NCBI GenBank assembly: GCA_024234395.1
Contig: JACKOH010000002.1
Span: 682,001 to 746,000, forward strand
Direction: 5' to 3'
DNA: 64,000 bases
DNA from: Pseudomonadales bacterium
Lineage (GTDB): Bacteria > Pseudomonadota > Gammaproteobacteria > Pseudomonadales > Pseudohongiellaceae
Shown here: positions 1 to 9,594 of the stretch, in pieces
Layout: each line of letters begins with the position of its first letter
How positions within the stretch are numbered: the stretch's first letter is position 1
The notes under the pieces: model-generated
The model's input: only the letters and a program-made list of their open reading frames with translations
Told to the model about the DNA's origin: nothing
The model's database searches: none
Program-made: the position numbers and the translations under genes

Positions 1-651
1 GATGAATGCAAAGCTGATACCCTGCTCCTGAACCGATAACCTTTCCTTGCGGATGTTCTTACGCTTTCGGGAGCTCATCGCAGCGAGGAAATCCTCGAAA
101 CTGGCATAGCCGCGATTAAACCAGTGAAACTGACAGCCCTCCCGCTGGAGCATCCCGTGGTCGGCCATTAGCCTGCTCTCGGTTTCAGTGGGGAACAGCA
201 CGTGCCAGGACGACACCTGCTGTTCCAGGGCATGTTCACGAACCGTATCGATAATACGGTGCATCAACTGTGGCTGCCGGTACTCCTCCCTGATCAGAAA
301 CCGGGGACCGGTACTGGGTGTAAACGGAACCGCCGTCAGATACTTTGGATAATAGGGAACTCCGTTGGTTCGATAGGCATCGGCCCAGGACCAGTCAAAG
401 ACGTATTCCCCGTAGGAATTGGTTTTGCGGTACAGGGGAACAACCCCGATGAGTAGACTGTCCTCGTTTGTGATCACCAGGTGATGAGGCTGCCAGCCGG
501 TGGCAGCGGTTGTGCACCCGGTAACTTCCAGCGCCAGCAGAAATTCGTGCTTGAGAAACGGACTGGCATTTCCTGCCAACTGATTCCAGTCAGCTCTGTC
601 CACTTCGGAGATGCTGGAAAGGAATCGGAACTGATAACTCTCTGTTGCCAC
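1..651 (-). CDS. COG3146/DUF482 GNAT-like protein, 3' part cut by window edge
   Basis: Reading the minus strand from a GTG at 651 gives an open frame of 217 codons that runs off the window start. The N-terminus has the family's typical beginning (phenylalanine-rich strand, then ADWNQLAG and FLKHEFLLALE). Around residues 180-207 it carries the family signature HWFNRGY followed by SSRKRKNIRKER. Proteins of this family (COG3146, annotated as peptidogalycan biosynthesis or FemAB/GNAT-like N-acyltransferases) have no firmly proven reaction, so no substrate is assigned. The gene lies 104 bp downstream of glmS on the same strand and may be co-transcribed with it. The start is uncertain: no ATG is in frame, the only alternatives are TTG/CTG codons further up, and the ribosome site is weak. 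Confidence 0.75.
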   Translation of the reverse strand, partial: MATESYQFRFLSSISEVDRADWNQLAGNASPFLKHEFLLALEVTGCTTAATGWQPHHLVITNEDSLLIGVVPLYRKTNSYGEYVFDWSWADAYRTNGVPYYPKYLTAVPFTPSTGPRFLIREEYRQPQLMHRIIDTVREHALEQQVSSWHVLFPTETESRLMADHGMLQREGCQFHWFNRGYASFEDFLAAMSSRKRKNIRKERLSVQEQGISFAFI

Positions 652-755
652 TGTCCGGGATATTACCTGCGTCAGCCTGGAAAGTCGAAGCCTGCCGCCA
701 GTTCCAATGCACCAGAACAAAACCCGGCCACCATGTGCGGCCGAGAGTCATCAGG

Positions 756-2591
756 TTACTCCACCGTCACCGACTTCGCCAGATTGCGCGGCTGATCCAC
801 ATCGGTACCTTTCAGAATCGCCACGTGATAAGCCAGCAGTTGCAGGGGCACCACAAAAATAATCGGCTCCAACACGTCCGGCGAGGTGGGCACATGGATC
901 ACCTTGCAATTCTTATCGCCTTCGTAGCCGATACTCTCGTCGGCAAACACAAACAGCTTACCACCCCGCGCGCTGACTTCCGCCAGGTTGGCCTTGAGCT
1001 TGCCGAGCAGCTCATTGTTGGGTGCAACCGCGATGACCGGCATATTGCTGTCCACCAGGGCCAGTGGTCCATGCTTCAGTTCACCGGCCGGGTAGGCTTC
1101 GGCGTGGATATAGGAAATTTCCTTGAGCTTGAGCGCTCCTTCCTTGGCCACCGGATACTGAATACCGCGCCCCAGGAACAGCGTGTGTTGCTTGTCGGCG
1201 AACCGTTGTGAAAGCTTCTTGATCTGCTTGTTCAACTTAAGGGTATTGGCAACCAGCTCCGGTAACTTGTGCATTCTACGTACAATTTTCGCTTCGGCCT
1301 TGTCGGTAAGGCCATGGCGGCGTCCCAGGCAGATCGCCAGCAGCAACAATAAGCACAATTGGGTGGTAAACGCCTTGGTCGACGCGACACCGATCTCCTG
1401 GCCTGCATGGGTGAGAAGACAGAAATCGGATTCCCGAACCAGGCTGCTGGTAGCCACGTTACAGATCGCAAAAGTTGCCAGGTAACCGGCCTTGTTGGCG
1501 AAACGCAACGCGGCCAGAGTATCCGCGGTTTCGCCGGATTGAGAGATGCTCACAAACAATGTGCCAGGTTGCACGATTACATCCCGGTACCGGTAGTCGC
1601 TGGCGATATCCACCTGACACGGAATTCTGGCGATGCTTTCCAGCCAGTACTTGGCCACCTGGCCGGCCAGGTAACTGGTGCCACACGCGACGATCTGTAC
1701 ATTGGTGACCTTATCGAAGATAGCTTTGGCCTTGATCCCGAATGCCTCTTCGAGGACCCGGGTTGCGCTGATCCGTCCTTCCAGGGTATCCCTGATCGCG
1801 TCAGGTTGCTCGTAAATCTCTTTGAGCATGTAATGACTGAAACCACCCTTCTCGGCTTCGCTTTGCTTACTGTTGATATGGGTGACTTCCCGGTTGACCT
1901 TTCGATTGCGATTCCAGATTTCAATATCGTCAAGGGTAATCCTGGCTATGTCACCTTCTTCAAGAAAGATGAAGCGATCGGTTACCTGACCCAGGGCCAG
2001 CGCATCCGAGGCGACGAAGTTTTCGCCAATTCCCTTGCCGATTACCAGCGGGCTCCCGCTTCGTGTCACGATGATCTGGTCCGGAGAATCGACATCGATG
2101 ACACAGATCCCGTAAGCACCTTCGAGCTTTTTGATGCTTTCCCTGACGGCACCAAGCAGATCGACCTTGCCCCCTTTGCGGTTCTGGTGAATCAGATGGG
2201 CAATGACCTCGGTATCGGTTTCCGTTTCAAACCGGTAACCGGCTTTCTTCAATTCCTCACGAAGTTCTTCGTAATTTTCGATGATACCGTTATGAACCAG
2301 CGCGATTTCATCATTGGACGTGTGCGGGTGAGCGTTTTTGACCGTTGGTTTACCATGGGTGGCCCAACGCGTATGAGCGATACCGAGATTGCCTTTCTTG
2401 CGGCTTCTGCTGACCTGTCCCACCAGCTTCTCGACTTTTCCAACCGCCTTGATGCTGTTCAATTTCGGGTTCTCGGTATCGATCAACGCCAGTCCGGCCG
2501 AGTCGTAACCCCGGTATTCGAGGCGCTTGAGTCCCTCAATGAGAATTTCCGATACTTCCCGTTGCGCTATCGCACCAACAATTCCACACAT
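756..2591 (-). CDS. glmS: glutamine--fructose-6-phosphate aminotransferase (isomerizing)
   Basis: GlmS makes glucosamine-6-phosphate from fructose-6-phosphate and glutamine, the first step toward UDP-GlcNAc for peptidoglycan and LPS. The 611-residue product has the family's full length. It begins MCGIVGA, so Cys2 (after Met removal the N-terminal nucleophile of the glutaminase domain) is intact. GYDSAG and HTRWATHG follow in the glutaminase half, and two SIS sugar-isomerase domains fill the C-terminal half (SISQSGET, GVASTKAFTTQ), ending in KSVTVE. It lies 24 bp downstream of glmU on the same strand, so the two consecutive steps are probably one operon. No ribozyme-like or sRNA site was seen in the short gap. 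Confidence 0.98.
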   Translation of the reverse strand: MCGIVGAIAQREVSEILIEGLKRLEYRGYDSAGLALIDTENPKLNSIKAVGKVEKLVGQVSRSRKKGNLGIAHTRWATHGKPTVKNAHPHTSNDEIALVHNGIIENYEELREELKKAGYRFETETDTEVIAHLIHQNRKGGKVDLLGAVRESIKKLEGAYGICVIDVDSPDQIIVTRSGSPLVIGKGIGENFVASDALALGQVTDRFIFLEEGDIARITLDDIEIWNRNRKVNREVTHINSKQSEAEKGGFSHYMLKEIYEQPDAIRDTLEGRISATRVLEEAFGIKAKAIFDKVTNVQIVACGTSYLAGQVAKYWLESIARIPCQVDIASDYRYRDVIVQPGTLFVSISQSGETADTLAALRFANKAGYLATFAICNVATSSLVRESDFCLLTHAGQEIGVASTKAFTTQLCLLLLLAICLGRRHGLTDKAEAKIVRRMHKLPELVANTLKLNKQIKKLSQRFADKQHTLFLGRGIQYPVAKEGALKLKEISYIHAEAYPAGELKHGPLALVDSNMPVIAVAPNNELLGKLKANLAEVSARGGKLFVFADESIGYEGDKNCKVIHVPTSPDVLEPIIFVVPLQLLAYHVAILKGTDVDQPRNLAKSVTVE

Positions 2592-2615
2592 AGAGAATTT
2601 CCCGCTATCGAGAGG

Positions 2616-3989
2616 TTACTGTTTTCTGGTTGGCCGTTTCCAGCCACTGATATTGCGCTGCTTGCCGCGCCCAATGGCCAGGTCGTTTTCCGGGACATCG
2701 GCGTTAATCGTGGAACCCGCGGCAACAAAGGCTCCGGCAGAGATGTTGACCGGTGCCACCAGAGTGCTGTTGGAACCGATAAAAACATTGTTACCAATAT
2801 GGCAACGGTGCTTGTTGACGCCATCGTAATTGCAGAAGATGGTGCCAGCCCCGACATTCACGGATTCGCCAAGATCGGCGTCGCCGATGTAGGCGAAGTG
2901 GTTGGCCTTGGATCCCCTGCCCAGGGTCGAGTTCTTGATCTCGACAAAGTTACCTACCTTGACGCCATCGCTCAACAGGGTTCCCGGCCTGAGTCGGGCA
3001 AACGGGCCAACAGTACACTGATCGGCAATTGTAGCGCTCTCTATAACCGTGTTGGCCAGAATAACGGTATCGTTGCCGAGAGTCGCATCTTTAATGGTGA
3101 CATTTGGCCCTATATGAACATTATCCCCCAGGCTTACCTGTCCTTCGAAGATCACGTTAACGTCCATTACCACGTCACGACCACAGGTCAAATTTCCGCG
3201 CACGTCTATCCTGCCGGGATCGGCCATCGTGACCCCTTCTTTCATAAGCTGCTCAGCGATGCGCCGCTGGTAGTGACGCTCCAATCTGGACAACTGTACC
3301 TTGTCGTTTACGCCCTGAACTTCGTAGTCGTCGTCGATGGTCCTGGTGTAGATGTGGCAACCGGCGGCCACAGCCATGGCGATTATGTCGGTCAGATAGT
3401 ATTCCCCCTGGCGGTTGTCGTTGCCCAGCTGCTGCAACCAGTCGGTCAGTCTGGCAGCCGGCAACGCCATGATGCCACTATTGATTTCACTGATACGACG
3501 CTGATCGTCGTTGGCATCCTTTTCCTCAACAATGGCGGTAACCTTACCCTGCCGGTCACGGATGATACGGCCGAGACCCTTGGGATCGGGGGCGTTGAGC
3601 GTTAATAGCGAAAGAGTATCGGGGCCGGCATTGCAGATCAGGTCTTCAAGGCTTGCGCGGCTGATCAGCGGGACATCGCCACACAGCACCAGTACAATCG
3701 ATTCCTTGGTGCTGCCTAGATGCGGCATGGCCTGGGCTACAGCGTGCCCGGTCCCCAGCTGCTGCTCCTGCAGAACCCAGTCGATCGAATCCTGCCCCGC
3801 AAAGTGCGCCCTTACCGACTCGGCGGCGTGACCGATCACCACATGGATTTTTGTGTCCGGAAGAGACACGGCGGTATTAACAACATGCTCCAGCATCGGT
3901 TTGCCACCTAACTGGTGCAGCACCTTCGGACGCTCGGAATTCATTCGCGTGCCTTTCCCGGCCGCGAGGATGACAACATTGACAGTCAT
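2616..3989 (-). CDS. glmU: bifunctional UDP-GlcNAc pyrophosphorylase / glucosamine-1-phosphate acetyltransferase
   Basis: GlmU acetylates glucosamine-1-phosphate and then couples it to UTP, giving UDP-GlcNAc. The 457-residue product has the nucleotidyltransferase signature LAAGKGTRMNSERPKVLH at residues 7-24 and CGDVPLI near 105. The C-terminal half is a left-handed beta-helix of hexapeptide repeats (IGPNVTIKDATLG, VGNFVEIKNSTLG, VGAGTIFCNYDG). Length matches the family (E. coli 456). It is transcribed toward glmS and separated from the upstream atpC gene by a strong terminator, so the glm pair has its own promoter within 3990-4056. Confidence 0.98.
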   Translation of the reverse strand: MTVNVVILAAGKGTRMNSERPKVLHQLGGKPMLEHVVNTAVSLPDTKIHVVIGHAAESVRAHFAGQDSIDWVLQEQQLGTGHAVAQAMPHLGSTKESIVLVLCGDVPLISRASLEDLICNAGPDTLSLLTLNAPDPKGLGRIIRDRQGKVTAIVEEKDANDDQRRISEINSGIMALPAARLTDWLQQLGNDNRQGEYYLTDIIAMAVAAGCHIYTRTIDDDYEVQGVNDKVQLSRLERHYQRRIAEQLMKEGVTMADPGRIDVRGNLTCGRDVVMDVNVIFEGQVSLGDNVHIGPNVTIKDATLGNDTVILANTVIESATIADQCTVGPFARLRPGTLLSDGVKVGNFVEIKNSTLGRGSKANHFAYIGDADLGESVNVGAGTIFCNYDGVNKHRCHIGNNVFIGSNSTLVAPVNISAGAFVAAGSTINADVPENDLAIGRGKQRNISGWKRPTRKQ

Positions 3990-4056
3990 TTTTAACTCTG
4001 GAGACTAACTCTTTGATTTGATTTAAAAGGGGAAAATGATTTAACAACAGAATAGC

Positions 4057-4087
4057 AAAAAAAAAGGTAGCGATTGCTACCTTTTTT
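4057..4087 (-). terminator. terminator of the atp operon (bidirectional form)
   Basis: Stem GGTAGC (4066-4071), loop GATT, stem GCTACC (4076-4081), with nine A on one side and six T on the other, so it can act on either strand. It lies 33 bp after the atpC stop and before glmU on the minus strand, separating the ATP synthase operon from glmUS. Confidence 0.85.
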
Positions 4088-4119
4088 GTGTCGTGGTTCA
4101 GCTTTTTGACAGAGGAATT

Positions 4120-4536
4120 TTACAGTTTCTTCAACTGTCGAAGGGCTCTCAGCTGTGCGGCTGCTTCAGCCAGTTGCGCAGCGGCACGGCCGTATTCAAA
4201 ATCAGCAGCCTGATCGGACATGGCACGTTCTGCCTCTTCCTTGGCCTGCAACGCGGCAGCCTCGTCCACATCCTTGGCTCGCAATGCAGTATCCGCCAAC
4301 AGTGTCACGATGCCACGCTGCACTTCCAGGTAACCGCCGGAGACGTAGAACACTTCCTCGTCGCCGCCAGGCATTACCACCCGCACCGGGCCCGGGATCA
4401 ATCCGGTCAGCAGCGGGGCGTGGCCGTGAGCAATACCCAGGTCACCCAGAGTGCCGGCTGCCACAACCATTTCCACCATACCGGAAAAAATGCTTTTTTC
4501 CGCACTTACGATGTCACAATGCATTGTCATAGCCAT
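4120..4536 (-). CDS. atpC: ATP synthase F1 subunit epsilon
   Basis: Epsilon subunit of the F1 central stalk, which couples rotation and inhibits ATP hydrolysis. The 138-residue product matches the usual length (E. coli 139) and starts MAMTMHCDIVSAE like family members. The N-terminal beta-sandwich carries GDLGIAHGHAPLLT and FYVSGGYLEVQ. The C-terminal two-helix hairpin is Ala/Glu-rich and ends ALRQLKKL. It is the last gene of the nine-gene operon, 40 bp after atpD, followed by the terminator at 4057-4087. Confidence 0.97.
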   Translation of the reverse strand: MAMTMHCDIVSAEKSIFSGMVEMVVAAGTLGDLGIAHGHAPLLTGLIPGPVRVVMPGGDEEVFYVSGGYLEVQRGIVTLLADTALRAKDVDEAAALQAKEEAERAMSDQAADFEYGRAAAQLAEAAAQLRALRQLKKL

Positions 4537-4576
4537 AGTCTGTTATCCGCTCCGGCACTATTGGTTCTCGTCCTGG

Positions 4577-5974
4577 TTACTTCTTGAGCCGTTCCGCCTT
4601 CTCAACCGCTTCTTCGATGGTGCCGACCATACTGAAAGCCTGTTCTGGCAGGTGGTCATAATCCCCGTTGAGAATGCCCTGGAATCCGGCAATAGTGTCT
4701 TTCAGAGACACGTACTTGCCAGGCTGGTTGGTGAACACCTCTGCCACTGTGAACGGCTGGGACAGGAACTGGGAAATACGTCGGGCCCGGGATACGATCA
4801 TCTTGTCTTCTTCCGACAGTTCGTCCATACCCAGAATCGCGATGATGTCTTTCAGCTCCTTGTAGCGCTGCAGCACAGTCTGAACGCCCCGCGCCGTTTC
4901 GTAATGCTCGGTGCCGATGACCAGCGGGTCCAGCTGACGGGAAGTGGAATCCAGTGGATCCACCGCCGGGTAGATACCCAGCGCCGCGATGTCCCGGGAC
5001 AGTACCACTGTCGCATCAAGGTGAGCAAAGGTGGTGGCCGGAGACGGGTCGGTAAGGTCGTCCGCCGGTACGTATACCGCCTGAATAGAGGTAATCGAGC
5101 CGGTCTTGGTTGAGGTGATGCGCTCCTGCAGGGCGCCCATTTCCTCCGCCAATGTAGGCTGGTAGCCCACCGCTGACGGCATCCGGCCCAGCAGTGCCGA
5201 TACTTCGGTACCGGCCAGGGTATAACGGTAAATGTTGTCGACGAACAGCAGTACGTCACGGCCTTCGTCACGGAATTTTTCAGCCATGGTGAGGCCGGTC
5301 AGGGCGACTCGCAGACGGTTACCGGGCGGCTCGTTCATCTGCCCGTAAACCATCGATACCTTGGACTCCCCTTCCAGATTCACAACACCGGATTCCTGCA
5401 TTTCATAGTAGAAGTCGTTACCTTCCCGGGTACGCTCCCCTACACCGGCGAACACGGACAGACCGGAGTGCGCCTTGGCGATATTGTTGATCAACTCCAT
5501 CATGTTAACGGTCTTGCCCACGCCGGCACCGCCGAACAGGCCGACCTTACCGCCCTTGGCGAACGGACAGACCAGGTCGATCACCTTGATACCGGTTTCC
5601 AGCAGCTCATTGGTGGAGGACAGTTCTTCGTAGCTGGGAGCCTTGCGGTGAATGGGCATTCTTTCCTTTTCACCCAGCGGTCCGCGCTCGTCGATGGGAC
5701 GACCCAGTACGTCTACAATGCGTCCGAGGGTCTCATGACCGACCGGCACGGTAACCGGGGCACCGGTATCCGCCACGTTGAGTCCGCGTTTGAGGCCTTC
5801 GGTGGAACCCAGCGCAATGGTGCGGACGATACCGTCACCCAGCTGTTGCTGGACTTCCAGGGTGATCTCGGTGCCATCCACCGTCAGTGCGTCATACACT
5901 TGGGGAATGGCGTCGCGTGGAAATTCCACGTCGATCACAGCACCAATGATTTGAACGATTCGACCGCTACTCAT
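4577..5974 (-). CDS. atpD: ATP synthase F1 subunit beta
   Basis: Catalytic beta subunit of F1. The 465-residue product has Walker A GGAGVGKT at residues 148-155, the GERTREGNDFY motif, Walker B-type LLFVDNIYRYTLAG, and the DELSEEDK segment that contacts gamma. Start ATG and length agree with the family (E. coli 460). It sits between atpG and atpC with short gaps (67 and 40 bp) in the standard order, and no unusual residue was seen. Confidence 0.99.
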   Translation of the reverse strand: MSSGRIVQIIGAVIDVEFPRDAIPQVYDALTVDGTEITLEVQQQLGDGIVRTIALGSTEGLKRGLNVADTGAPVTVPVGHETLGRIVDVLGRPIDERGPLGEKERMPIHRKAPSYEELSSTNELLETGIKVIDLVCPFAKGGKVGLFGGAGVGKTVNMMELINNIAKAHSGLSVFAGVGERTREGNDFYYEMQESGVVNLEGESKVSMVYGQMNEPPGNRLRVALTGLTMAEKFRDEGRDVLLFVDNIYRYTLAGTEVSALLGRMPSAVGYQPTLAEEMGALQERITSTKTGSITSIQAVYVPADDLTDPSPATTFAHLDATVVLSRDIAALGIYPAVDPLDSTSRQLDPLVIGTEHYETARGVQTVLQRYKELKDIIAILGMDELSEEDKMIVSRARRISQFLSQPFTVAEVFTNQPGKYVSLKDTIAGFQGILNGDYDHLPEQAFSMVGTIEEAVEKAERLKK

Positions 5975-6041
5975 GTCCGGTTCCTCTTAACTTGTCGCAT
6001 TCCTGCTAGTCGTTAGCTTTGATAATCTGTTTTGTACGCCA

Positions 6042-6902
6042 TTAAACGGCTGCTGCGCCGCTTACGATTTCCGACAGTTCCTGGGTAATGGAGGCCTGGC
6101 GGGCCTTGTTGTAGACCAGTTCCATCTCTTCGATAAGGTCGCCGGCATTGTCGGTCGCGTTCTTCATGGCAATCATTCGCGCCGCCTGTTCACAGGCCGC
6201 GTTCTCTACCACGCCCTGGTAGACCTGGGACTCGATGTATCGTAACAGCAGGCCGTCCAGCAGCTCCTTGGCGTCCGGCTCATACAGGTAGTCCCAGTGA
6301 TGCTGCAGATCGGCGTCTTCCGACGGCAGCAACGGCAACAGTTGCAGTATCGTGGGTTCCTGGGTCATGGTATTGACGAAGTTGTTATAGACGATCAGCA
6401 GCTGATCGATTTCACCTTCGTCAAATTTTTCCAGCATAACCCGTACCGCGCCGATGACGTCGGCAACTTCCGGCTCGTCGCCGATGCCGCGCTGAGAAGC
6501 CACCACATTGCCGCCGAAGTTATGGAAAAAGGCCGCCGCCTTGGCACCGATGACGCAGATATCGATCCCCACGCCCTTATCTTTCCACTGTTTCATGGAC
6601 GCCACGGTACGCTTGAAGGCATTGATATTCAGGCCGCCGCACAGACCCCGGTCGGTGGAAATCACGATATACCCGACCCGCCTGATTTCCCGGGTATCGA
6701 AGTACTGGTGTTTATACTCCGGGGTGGAATTGGCGATATGTCCGATTACTGACCGGATACTCTGGGAATAGGGCTTACCCAGCTCCATGCGGTCCTGGGC
6801 CTTGCGCATCTTGCTGGCCGCAACCATTTCCATGGCGCTGGTGATCTTCTGAGTGTTTTTGATACTCGAGATCTTCTTACGTATTTCTTTTCCGCTTGCC
6901 AT
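6042..6902 (-). CDS. atpG: ATP synthase F1 subunit gamma
   Basis: Gamma subunit, the rotating shaft inside the alpha3beta3 ring. The 286-residue product begins with the conserved helix MASGKEIRKKISSIKNTQKI followed by TSAMEMVAASKMRKAQ. A Rossmann-like middle holds STDRGLCGGLN, and the C-terminal helix has MKNATDNAGDLIEEMELVYNKARQ. Length equals E. coli (287). The ATG start is the only one that gives the full N-terminal shaft helix. It lies between atpA and atpD. Confidence 0.99.
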   Translation of the reverse strand: MASGKEIRKKISSIKNTQKITSAMEMVAASKMRKAQDRMELGKPYSQSIRSVIGHIANSTPEYKHQYFDTREIRRVGYIVISTDRGLCGGLNINAFKRTVASMKQWKDKGVGIDICVIGAKAAAFFHNFGGNVVASQRGIGDEPEVADVIGAVRVMLEKFDEGEIDQLLIVYNNFVNTMTQEPTILQLLPLLPSEDADLQHHWDYLYEPDAKELLDGLLLRYIESQVYQGVVENAACEQAARMIAMKNATDNAGDLIEEMELVYNKARQASITQELSEIVSGAAAV

Positions 6903-6971
6903 TGGAACCTGTCACCTGTCTGTTACCTGTGATTTAGTAAATTATTTTCTTTACTATTTCTAGGGATGCCT

Positions 6972-8516
6972 CTACCAGCTGTGACTGGACTTGAATTTCT
7001 CGATCGCGGCCTTGTATTTGCCCTGGATCTCATCATTCCAGTCACCGGTTTCATTGACGTGCCTGAGCAGGTCGGCCTGCTCGCTGTTCATGTAGGACAG
7101 CAGCGCCGCTTCAAAGTCCAGCACCTTGTTCAGCTCGACATCCTTCAGATAGCCTTCGTTGGCGGCGAATAGGGAAACCCCCATCTCGGCGACGGACAAC
7201 GGCGAATACTGCTTCTGCTTCATCAGTTCGGTTACCCGCTGACCGTGCTCCAGCTGCGAACGGGTCGCCTCGTCCAGGTCGGAAGCGAACTGCGCGAAAG
7301 CCGCCAGCTCCCGGTACTGGGCCAGTGCGATACGGATACCGCCGCCCAGCTTCTTGATAATCTTGGTCTGGGCCGCACCACCCACCCGGGATACCGAAAT
7401 ACCGGGATTCATCGCCGGACGGATACCGGAGTTGAACAGGTCGGTTTCCAGGAAGATCTGGCCGTCGGTAATGGAAATCACGTTGGTCGGAACGAAGGCG
7501 GATACGTCGCCGGCCTGGGTTTCGATGATCGGCAGAGCGGTAAGGGAACCGGTCTTGCCTTTCACTTCACCGTCGGTGAATTGTTCTACGTAGTTAGCGT
7601 TCACTCGCGCTGCGCGTTCCAGAAGTCGGGAGTGCAGGTAGAATACGTCACCAGGATAGGCTTCCCGGCCAGGCGGACGACGGAGCAACAGGGAGATCTG
7701 TCGATAAGCCCAGGCCTGCTTGGTCAGATCGTCATAAATGATCAGGGCGTCTTCACCGCGGTCACGATAGTACTCGCCCATCGAGCAACCTGAATAAGGG
7801 GCGATGAACTGCATGGAGGCCGGGTCGGAAGCGGACGCGGAGACCACGATGGTGTAGGCCATGGCGCCGTGTTCTTCCAGCTTGTTAACCACGTTGGCGA
7901 TGGAAGAGGCCTTCTGGCCGACCGCCACGTAGATACATTTGATGCCCTTGCCCTTCTGGTTGATGATGGTGTCGATGGCAATGGCGGTCTTGCCCACCTG
8001 CCGGTCACCGATAATCAATTCCCGCTGGCCACGTCCGATCGGAGTCATGGAGTCGATGGACTTGAGTCCGGTCTGCACCGGCTGATCGACTGATTTACGG
8101 GCGATAACGCCGGGTGCTACTTTTTCAATGGGATCGGTATGCTGGGCATTGATCGGACCCTTGCCATCGATCGGTTTACCCAGAGCATCGACAACGCGTC
8201 CTTCCAGTTCGGGGCCAACCGGCACTTCCAGAATACGACCGGTACAGCGACAGGTCTGACCCTCTTTCAGTCCCAGGTAGTCCCCCAGCACCACGGCACC
8301 CACCGAGTCGCGCTCCAGGTTCAGGGCCATCCCGTAAGTGCCGCCTTCGAATTCGATCATCTCACCGTACATCACGTCGGCGAGGCCATGAATGCGGATA
8401 ATACCGTCGGAAACACTGACGATTGTGCCTTCGTTCTTGGCCTGTACCGATACATCCAGCGATGAGATTCGCTGCTTGATAATTTCACTGATTTCGGATG
8501 GATTCAGTTGTTGCAT
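6972..8516 (-). CDS. atpA: ATP synthase F1 subunit alpha
   Basis: Non-catalytic nucleotide-binding alpha subunit of F1. The 514-residue product has Walker A GDRQVGKTA at residues 170-178, IYDDLTKQA, the segment ALPIIETQAGDVSAFVPTN and the SVSRVGGAAQ motif. Length is close to E. coli (513). It starts MQQLNPSEISEIIKQRI, the typical opening, which supports the ATG. It follows atpH by 26 bp, in standard operon order. Confidence 0.99.
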   Translation of the reverse strand: MQQLNPSEISEIIKQRISSLDVSVQAKNEGTIVSVSDGIIRIHGLADVMYGEMIEFEGGTYGMALNLERDSVGAVVLGDYLGLKEGQTCRCTGRILEVPVGPELEGRVVDALGKPIDGKGPINAQHTDPIEKVAPGVIARKSVDQPVQTGLKSIDSMTPIGRGQRELIIGDRQVGKTAIAIDTIINQKGKGIKCIYVAVGQKASSIANVVNKLEEHGAMAYTIVVSASASDPASMQFIAPYSGCSMGEYYRDRGEDALIIYDDLTKQAWAYRQISLLLRRPPGREAYPGDVFYLHSRLLERAARVNANYVEQFTDGEVKGKTGSLTALPIIETQAGDVSAFVPTNVISITDGQIFLETDLFNSGIRPAMNPGISVSRVGGAAQTKIIKKLGGGIRIALAQYRELAAFAQFASDLDEATRSQLEHGQRVTELMKQKQYSPLSVAEMGVSLFAANEGYLKDVELNKVLDFEAALLSYMNSEQADLLRHVNETGDWNDEIQGKYKAAIEKFKSSHSW

Positions 8517-8542
8517 GCTTGGTTCCTTTGTTCCTGACCTGT

Positions 8543-9079
8543 TCAGGAATTCATAGATTCAGCTAATTTGGCCAGCTTGCCGCGGACCGAATTGTCGATC
8601 ACGGTATCTCCGGCACGAATCAGGGCGCCGCCGATCAGGGACTGGTCAACCCGGGTAGCCAGTCTGATATCGCGCTGCAGGCGCCGTTTCAGTGCCTCAA
8701 CCAGGGCGCTGGAGACTTCTGAACTGATCTCGAAAGCGGTTGTGACTTCCACATCCAGCGATTTTTCCTGATTGGCCTTGAGCATCTCGTACAGTTCGGA
8801 GATTTCCGGTAACAGCATCAGACGCTTGTTTTCCGCCAGCAGTCGGATCAGGTTGCGGCCCTTGTCGTTAAGGCCGTCGCCACAGATATCGATAAACGCC
8901 TGGGCCACCTGTCCGCTCGACAACGAGGGGGCAGCCAGAATCGACTTGACCTCCCCGTTCTGTGCTACCGCGGCCGCATTGCCAAGCAGGCTGGACCAGC
9001 TTTTGAGGTCGTTGTCTGCCAACGCCACTTCAAAAGCCGCTTTTGCATAGGGTCTTGCCAGTGTAGTCAGTTCTGCCAT
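8543..9079 (-). CDS. atpH: ATP synthase F1 subunit delta
   Basis: Delta subunit, the peripheral-stalk connector at the top of F1. The 178-residue product starts MAELTTLARPYAKAAFEVA, a typical opening (TxARPYAKA). The C-terminus has IGGALIRAGDTVIDNSVRGKL, matching the family signature (GG...I.IGD.viD.S). Length agrees with E. coli (177). It follows atpF by 12 bp. Confidence 0.97.
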   Translation of the reverse strand: MAELTTLARPYAKAAFEVALADNDLKSWSSLLGNAAAVAQNGEVKSILAAPSLSSGQVAQAFIDICGDGLNDKGRNLIRLLAENKRLMLLPEISELYEMLKANQEKSLDVEVTTAFEISSEVSSALVEALKRRLQRDIRLATRVDQSLIGGALIRAGDTVIDNSVRGKLAKLAESMNS

Positions 9080-9091
9080 AGCAACCTGTTC

Positions 9092-9562
9092 TTACAGCTC
9101 AGCGGCGAGCTTGTTAAGCATTTCCTCGTTGGCGGCGCGGTCCACGGATCGCTCCAGGATTTTCTCGGCGCCGGCAATTGCGATGCTGGCGACCTGCTCA
9201 CGCAGATCCTCCCTGGCACGATTGATTTCCTGTTCGATTTCCGCATGCGCACCGGCGATGATGCGCTTACCCTCTTCCCGAGCCTGTTCCTTGGCCTCGT
9301 CAACAATCTGGGCAGCACGCCGGTTGGCGCTTTCAATAATTTCCGCGGCTTCAACCTTGGCTTCTTTCAATTGCTCCGTGGATCGCGCCTGGGCCAGCTG
9401 CAGGTCTTTCTGAGCCCGATTGGCTGCGTCCAGACCTTCCGCGATTTTCTTCTTACGCTCATCCAGCACATTGGCGAACAACGGCCACACCTTGGTCTGG
9501 CAGAACCACCAGAAGACAAAGAAGGCAATCGACTGGCCAACAATGGTAAGAGTTATATCCAC
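9092..9562 (-). CDS. atpF: ATP synthase Fo subunit b
   Basis: Subunit b, the membrane-anchored peripheral stalk, normally a dimer. The 156-residue product has one N-terminal membrane helix (residues about 5-25, VGQSIAFFVFWWFCQTKVWP) followed by a long Ala/Glu/Lys/Arg-rich coiled coil to the C-terminus. The length is exactly that of E. coli b (156). It lies between atpE (32 bp) and atpH (12 bp). Confidence 0.97.
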   Translation of the reverse strand: MDITLTIVGQSIAFFVFWWFCQTKVWPLFANVLDERKKKIAEGLDAANRAQKDLQLAQARSTEQLKEAKVEAAEIIESANRRAAQIVDEAKEQAREEGKRIIAGAHAEIEQEINRAREDLREQVASIAIAGAEKILERSVDRAANEEMLNKLAAEL

Positions 9563-9594
9563 AGCGTATTCTCCCGCTTGTCAGAGCAGTGTAT

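Noticed and set aside
202..795. Two plus-strand open frames at the left edge
   Set aside because: Antisense to the COG3146-type gene and the end of glmS; no recognisable motifs.
1359..3605. 748-residue open frame on the plus strand
   Set aside because: Antisense to glmS and glmU, which are unmistakable on the minus strand. Long antisense frames are common in GC-rich genes; it has no family features.
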